NCBI RefSeq assembly: GCF_900155385.1
Contig: NZ_LT699745.1
Coordinates: 1,953,561-2,017,560 of the forward strand
From: Vreelandella massiliensis
Lineage (GTDB): Bacteria > Pseudomonadota > Gammaproteobacteria > Pseudomonadales > Halomonadaceae
DNA length: 64,000 bases
Direction: 5' to 3'
Shown here: positions 59,754-64,000 of the stretch, one piece after another
Layout of the letters: every line of letters starts with the position of its first letter
How positions within the stretch are numbered: position 1 is the first letter of the stretch
Program-made: the position numbers and the translations under genes
Notes under the pieces: generated by a model
Databases searched by the model: none
What the model was told of the DNA's origin: nothing
What the model saw: only the letters and a program-made list of their open reading frames with translations

Positions 59754-61907
59754 ATGTTGCGCTTTCACCGTTCCGCGCTGGCCAGCGCCATCGCGCTCGC
59801 TGTCGCTTCACCCGGCCTCCACGCCCAAGAGAGCGAGCCGTTGAATAATATCGTGGTATCGGCGAGTGGCTTTGAGCAGGCCATGGTCGATGCGCCGGCG
59901 AGCATCTCGGTTGTCACCCGCGAGGAGCTAGAGCGCACGCGCGTCAGCAGTATCGCCGATGCACTGCGCGATGTAGAAGGCGTGGACGTAGGGGGCCAAG
60001 TCGGCAAAACCGGTGGCCGCACTATCAGCATTCGCGGTATGCCGAGCGACTACACGCTGATTTTGATTGATGGCCGCCGCCAAAATGCCGCCGGTAGCGT
60101 CACGCCCAACGGCTTTGGCGAGACCGCCACCAGCTTCTTCCCGCCGGTATCGAGCATCGAGCGGATCGAGGTGATTCGCGGGCCGATGTCGACCCTCTAC
60201 GGCTCCGATGCCATGGGTGGGGTGATCAACATCATCACGCGCAAAATCGATCAAGAGTGGACAGGCGCCATCGGTGTGGAGAACACCTTCAACCAGGATC
60301 GCGACTTCGGCGATCGTCGTGAAATCAACCTCTACACCAGCGGCCCGCTGGTGAAAGACACTTTAGGCGTACAGCTGCGCGGGCGCTTTTTTGAACGCGA
60401 CGCCTCTGAGCTGACCTACACCGATGCAAGCGGCGACCCGGTTGACGTGAGTCAGCGCGGCCCGAGCCCCGTCGAAGGCGACGTCTATAACCTGGGCGGC
60501 AAGCTGACCTGGACCCCCACCGACGACCATAACCTCTGGCTTGACGGCGAAGTCAACCGCCAGCAGTACAATAACGACGAGTGCCAACTCGGCACCCTGG
60601 ATGGCCGCACGCGCAGCTGTGCGCCCAACCCCGGCGTGGCCAACGGCTATTCGGATGAACTGCGCTTTGAGCGTGAGCAAATAACGCTAGGTCATACCAG
60701 CCGCTTTACCGCCGGCACGCTGGAATCCAGCCTGATGCGCAACACCACGGAGACAGAAGGCCGGACGATTCCCGGCGACATGGGCGTGCCCTACGCAGGG
60801 TTTCCCAGCATTATCGGCGGCGCCCCGCGCGAGCTGGAAACCACCAACACCGTGCTCGATACCAAGTTCACGCTGCCACTAGGCGATCATATGACCACCC
60901 TGGGCGCGCAGTGGTGGGATGCCGAACTGGACGACGGCTTGGCGAACGAAACCTTTGAGCAGACCACTTGGTCGCTGTTCGCCGAGGATGAATGGATGCT
61001 GCGCGATGATCTCGCGCTGACGCTGGGCGGGCGCTACGACCACCACGACGCCTTTGGCAGCCAGTTCAGCCCGCGCGGCTATCTGGTGTGGAACACCACG
61101 CCTGAATGGACCCTGAAAGGGGGCGTCAGCCGCGGTTATAAAACGCCCTCGCTCAACGATCTTCACGCCGGCATCAACGGCGTGACCGGACAGGGCACGA
61201 TTTTGACCATCGGCAATCCAAATTTGGAGCCCGAGACCAGTACCAGCAGCGAAATCAGCGCCCACTACGATAATCAGCAAGGCTTTACGGCCAGCGCCAC
61301 GCTGTTCTACAACCAGTTTAACGACAAGATCGCCAGTGGCAACGATATTCGCGTCGAGAACGACCCCATGATTCCGGATGGCGTTTACGGCCAAGAGATC
61401 AACATCGACGAGGCCGTCACTAAGGGGATCGAGCTCTCCACCGGCTATCAATTCGCGCCCGCCTGGCGCTTAAACGCCAACTACACCTATACCGATAGCG
61501 AACAGAAAAGCGGCAATAACGAGGGCGAGCCGCTAACCGATACCCCAGAGCACGCGATCAACGCCACCCTGCGCTGGCAGGCTACCGCCAAGCTGGATAC
61601 CTGGCTCTCCGCCGAGTACCGCAGCGAGCGCTACCGTAACCGTGCGCGCGTACGCGGCGCGCCCTCCTACGAAGACTTGGGCGATTTCAAAGCGTACTCG
61701 CTGTTCAACCTCGGCGGTAACTACGCCTTTACCGAGCAGTTCTCCGTCAGCGCGACGATCTATAACCTGCTCGATAAAGACTTTGTTGACTATGAGAGTT
61801 ACCAGGCGCCCGATCGTAGCGGTAACTTACAAACCTACTACGGCAACCGTTACGCCAACAGCGAAGAAGGCCGCCGCCTCTGGCTCTCGGCGCGCTATGC
61901 GTTCTAA
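59754..61907 (+). CDS. TonB-dependent siderophore receptor
   Basis: The protein has 717 residues. The signal peptide ends at LHAQE. The TonB box region is LNNIVVSASGFEQ. The plug domain (about 40-160) includes SISVVTREELERTRVSSIAD, RTISIRGMPSDYTLILIDGR and IEVIRGPMSTLYGSDAMGGV. A 22-strand barrel follows and ends in ARYAF with a terminal phenylalanine, needed for outer-membrane insertion. It resembles FepA/CirA-type catecholate receptors. It diverges from the ABC operon, and the two share the 229-bp region with Fur-like boxes. A terminator follows at 61941. Confidence 0.95.
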   Translation: MLRFHRSALASAIALAVASPGLHAQESEPLNNIVVSASGFEQAMVDAPASISVVTREELERTRVSSIADALRDVEGVDVGGQVGKTGGRTISIRGMPSDYTLILIDGRRQNAAGSVTPNGFGETATSFFPPVSSIERIEVIRGPMSTLYGSDAMGGVINIITRKIDQEWTGAIGVENTFNQDRDFGDRREINLYTSGPLVKDTLGVQLRGRFFERDASELTYTDASGDPVDVSQRGPSPVEGDVYNLGGKLTWTPTDDHNLWLDGEVNRQQYNNDECQLGTLDGRTRSCAPNPGVANGYSDELRFEREQITLGHTSRFTAGTLESSLMRNTTETEGRTIPGDMGVPYAGFPSIIGGAPRELETTNTVLDTKFTLPLGDHMTTLGAQWWDAELDDGLANETFEQTTWSLFAEDEWMLRDDLALTLGGRYDHHDAFGSQFSPRGYLVWNTTPEWTLKGGVSRGYKTPSLNDLHAGINGVTGQGTILTIGNPNLEPETSTSSEISAHYDNQQGFTASATLFYNQFNDKIASGNDIRVENDPMIPDGVYGQEINIDEAVTKGIELSTGYQFAPAWRLNANYTYTDSEQKSGNNEGEPLTDTPEHAINATLRWQATAKLDTWLSAEYRSERYRNRARVRGAPSYEDLGDFKAYSLFNLGGNYAFTEQFSVSATIYNLLDKDFVDYESYQAPDRSGNLQTYYGNRYANSEEGRRLWLSARYAF

Positions 61908-61940
61908 GCGCGGGCTGACCTGTTTCGATCTCACCTTCCA

Positions 61941-61963
61941 CCCCGGCTCTGCCGGGGTTTTTT
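61941..61963 (+). terminator. Terminator after the TonB-dependent receptor
   Basis: CCCCGGC (61941-61947) and GCCGGGG (61951-61957) form a tight stem with loop TCT and six T residues. It ends just before the stop codon of the convergent hydrolase gene. Confidence 0.93.
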
Positions 61964-61965
61964 GG

Positions 61966-62808
61966 CTATTGCGGCAGAAAGTCGAGAACAGCGTCGAGTA
62001 CCTGACGCGGATGGGACATATGCGGACAGTGGCCGACGGTGTCGATCATAAGCAAGGTACTCTGGGGCATGACGTCGTGCATGTAGTGACCGATGTGCTG
62101 CGGCGCTAGGGCGTCGTGCTTACTCTGGACGATCAGCGTCGGACAAGGGGTATCGGGCAGAATATGGCGATAATCGGCGGTAAAGGTCGCCTGGGCAAAG
62201 GTCTTTGCCGCCACCGGGTCGATCGAACAGAAACTGTCCGAGAGTTCGTTCACCAAGGTGTCGCCATTTTGCTTGTCCATCACCAAGGGAGCGAGGTAGT
62301 TGGCCCAGTCGATGTAATTCATGTCCATCAGATCCAGCAGGTCCTGCAGGTCTTCCTGCTCAAACCCGCCGTAGTAATCCGGCGGGTGATTCTGAAAAGA
62401 GGGCGAAGGCGCAATCATCACTAGGCGGCTGAAGCGCTCGGGCGCAGTCTCGCAAGCGATCAACCCAATGATGCTGCTGACAGAGTGGCCGATCAGCGTG
62501 ACATCCTTAAGGGACAGCGCCTCGCAAATGTCGAGAATATCCTGGGCGTAACCTTCCAAGCGGGCATAACGCTCCACGTCGAAGGCGGACGTATCGGAAT
62601 TGCCCGAGCCTACATAGTCGAAGAGCACCAGAGTGTAGTGGCGCTCAAGTCGGGGAATCAGAAAGCGCCACATCTTTTGATCGCAGCCAAAGCCGTGCGC
62701 CAGCATCAAGGTGCGCTCGCCTTGCCCCCTCACCGTTACGTTGTTACGCCGCCGAATATAAGCACTCTCATCAACATTCTCACAAGAACTGTCACAAGAA
62801 CTCTTCAT
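61966..62808 (-). CDS. RsbQ/KAI2-like alpha/beta hydrolase
   Basis: I start at the ATG at 62808 with AGGAGGCACG upstream, giving 280 residues. RNNVTVRGQGERTLMLAHGF then GCDQKMWRFLIPRL is the RsbQ signature. The triad is S109 (LIGHSVSSIIG), Asp in QSKHDALAP and His in VGHCPHMSHP. RsbQ partners RsbP in stress signalling in Bacillus; plant relatives sense karrikin and strigolactone. No RsbP-like PAS-phosphatase gene is nearby, so the ligand and partner are unknown. A small direct repeat near the start encodes SSCDSSCE. Confidence 0.92.
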   Translation of the reverse strand: MKSSCDSSCENVDESAYIRRRNNVTVRGQGERTLMLAHGFGCDQKMWRFLIPRLERHYTLVLFDYVGSGNSDTSAFDVERYARLEGYAQDILDICEALSLKDVTLIGHSVSSIIGLIACETAPERFSRLVMIAPSPSFQNHPPDYYGGFEQEDLQDLLDLMDMNYIDWANYLAPLVMDKQNGDTLVNELSDSFCSIDPVAAKTFAQATFTADYRHILPDTPCPTLIVQSKHDALAPQHIGHYMHDVMPQSTLLMIDTVGHCPHMSHPRQVLDAVLDFLPQ

Positions 62809-62891
62809 CGTGCCTCCTGACAAGGGATATACACTGCCTCGTCTTTCAGCGTAGTTGAGTCAACAGCAGTTGTTGATGATGAGCTGGCGCA

Positions 62892-63833
62892 CTACCCCAC
62901 GATGGCCTCTATCACAGCGTGATAAACCGGAATACCGATGATGACGTTGAGCGGAAACGTCACCCCGAGTGAGGCCAGCATCGCCAAGCCAATATTGGCT
63001 TGCGGGATACTCGCGCGCATCGCGGCGGGGGCGGCGATATAAGAGGCACTGGCGGTCAGGGCGGCGAGAATCACCACCGAGCCGGTGGGAAGGCCCAGCG
63101 CCACGCCCATCATGATACCCAGCATCGACAGCAAGGGCGGCGTCACGATGGCAAAGGTCAGCAGGCGCCAGTGGTGCCACGGCAGGGGGCGCAGCGTTTG
63201 CGCGGCGGTCAGGCCCATTTCCAGCAAGAAGAGCGCCAGCACCGCCTTGAAGGCATTGGTGAACAGGTTGGTGACATCCTCGCCCTGGGCAGGCCCGTAA
63301 AACGCGCCGATCAACACACCGCCCCCGAGCAGGATCACGCCGCGATTGGTCAGGGTTTCGTGCCAGAGTTTGCTAACGCTCTCGTTGACTTCGGCCCCCT
63401 GATGGCGGCGAAACAGCGCGATAGCGACCATGATCGCGGGCAGCTCCATCGCCACCAGATACAGCGTCACTTCGCTGCCCACCATTAGGTTGCGCGCCTC
63501 GACGTAAGCCAGCGCAACGGCGAAGGTGCCCGCGCTCACCGAGCCGTAGTGCGCCCCGATACTTGCGCTGTCAGCCGCGGATAGGCGCACCATGCGACGC
63601 AACACGGGGGTGAGCATTAGCGGAATCAGCGCCGACAGGAGTGCTACGCCAGCAAGCTCCGGCACCAGCCCCCAGTGCAAATTGCCGTAAAGCGCCATGC
63701 CGCCTTTCAAGCCGATGGTCAACATCAGCAGCAGGCTCAAGGTGTCGTAGGTGGCTTTGGGCACTTCTAGGTCGGACTTTACCGCACCGGCCACTAGGCC
63801 GAGCAGGAAAAACATCACCACAATATCTGGCAT
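62892..63833 (-). CDS. SbtA-family sodium-dependent bicarbonate permease
   Basis: I start at the ATG at 63833 with GGGGAG upstream, giving 313 residues: MPDIVVMFFLLGLVAGAVKS. The family is recognised by KSDLEVPKATYDTLSLLLML, IGLKGGMALYG and GAHYGSVSAGTFAVALAYVE. About ten membrane helices are present. SbtA takes up bicarbonate with sodium in cyanobacteria; relatives in heterotrophs probably supply bicarbonate or another anion. It is divergent from a LysR gene with a palindrome between them, a usual regulator-target layout. Confidence 0.92.
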   Translation of the reverse strand: MPDIVVMFFLLGLVAGAVKSDLEVPKATYDTLSLLLMLTIGLKGGMALYGNLHWGLVPELAGVALLSALIPLMLTPVLRRMVRLSAADSASIGAHYGSVSAGTFAVALAYVEARNLMVGSEVTLYLVAMELPAIMVAIALFRRHQGAEVNESVSKLWHETLTNRGVILLGGGVLIGAFYGPAQGEDVTNLFTNAFKAVLALFLLEMGLTAAQTLRPLPWHHWRLLTFAIVTPPLLSMLGIMMGVALGLPTGSVVILAALTASASYIAAPAAMRASIPQANIGLAMLASLGVTFPLNVIIGIPVYHAVIEAIVG

Positions 63834-63887
63834 AACATCACTCCCCGTTGATTTGGGTCGGAATTCTGCCCACCGTAATCTTAGTCG

Positions 63888-63904
63888 ACCAATAATATAT
63901 TGGT
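63888..63904. promoter_or_regulatory. LysR-type operator candidate between sbtA and lysR
   Basis: ACCAATA-ATA-TATTGGT is a perfect 7-bp inverted repeat with a 3-bp centre, in the 109-bp gap between the divergent starts. It contains the A/T-rich interrupted dyad typical of LysR sites. Confidence 0.6.
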
Positions 63905-63942
63905 TATTTACCATAGATGATTTTCTATATAGAGTCATGCGC

Positions 63943-64000
63943 ATGAATATCCGCCACCTCACCTTCCGGCTGCTGCAGGTCTATGTCACCGTGATTCGCT
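63943..64000 (+). CDS. LysR family regulator, N-terminus only (runs off the window)
   Basis: An ATG at 63943 (or 63937, in frame) begins MNIRHLTFRLLQVYVTVIR, a standard LysR start. The rest is outside the window. It is divergent from sbtA and probably controls it through the palindrome at 63888-63904. Confidence 0.8.
   Translation, partial: MNIRHLTFRLLQVYVTVIR

Overview
The window looks like a chromosomal contig from a moderately halophilic gammaproteobacterium of the Halomonas group. This rests on acidic proteins and GC-rich codon use, and on the gene set: pntAB, phaR, a DASH cryptochrome beside a DUF2256 protein, a short LOV protein, a PA3496-type protein, SbtA and FecBCD-type iron uptake. 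The genus is inferred from protein resemblance only.

Layout. 1-293 is the end of trpB. A CAU-anticodon tRNA (369-445) follows, and a 45-bp imperfect copy of its 3' half (4923-4967) closes a 4.5-kb decayed island. The island holds an orphan AbiEi antitoxin with a truncated AbiEii, scraps of a mobilisation gene and a type III methyltransferase gene, an intact FitAB/VapBC pair and an IS200/IS605 element with divergent tnpA and tnpB. From 5 to 23 kb lie housekeeping and envelope genes: deaminase, RlpA-like protein, cytochrome b561, threonine aldolase, two related microproteins, pntAB, an ABC exporter, a chemoreceptor, two L,D-transpeptidases and an M23 endopeptidase. At 23.1-24.3 kb a pirin gene has lost its 5' end to a small non-autonomous IS200/IS605 derivative. 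From 24 to 37 kb come LysR, a glutathione transferase, stress proteins, deaD-nfi, tpx, an amidoligase with a class I amidotransferase-fold hydrolase, a YbiO-like channel and two J-domain-type genes. A tnpB-only element (37.4-38.8 kb) carries a conserved omega-RNA-like right end. From 38.9 to 56 kb are CBS-BON, photolyase, cell-wall, rsmE, phaR, purD, phosphoribulokinase, hinT, ettA, LOV, msrA, pgpA and ABC genes. The end is a ferric-siderophore locus (ATPase, permeases, binding protein, TonB receptor, Fur-like boxes) and a divergent sbtA/LysR pair.

The sequence is not clean throughout. Bases 57850-57984 are an Illumina adapter chimera inside the iron-transport permeases, so the contig is falsely joined there and parts of two permease genes are missing. 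Other broken genes look like real decay or indels: a one-base frameshift in a luciferase-like monooxygenase, an acetyltransferase remnant, and a deletion that removed the 5' ends of a head-to-head MFS/LysR pair.

I did not find a clearly new defence or biosynthetic system. The most promising leads are the two IS200/IS605 lineages (a TnpB with a displaced RuvC-II glutamate, and a right end whose stems covary between a full element and its miniature derivative), the paired microproteins at 7.9-8.4 kb, the amidoligase/hydrolase pair, and the tandem array upstream of purD.
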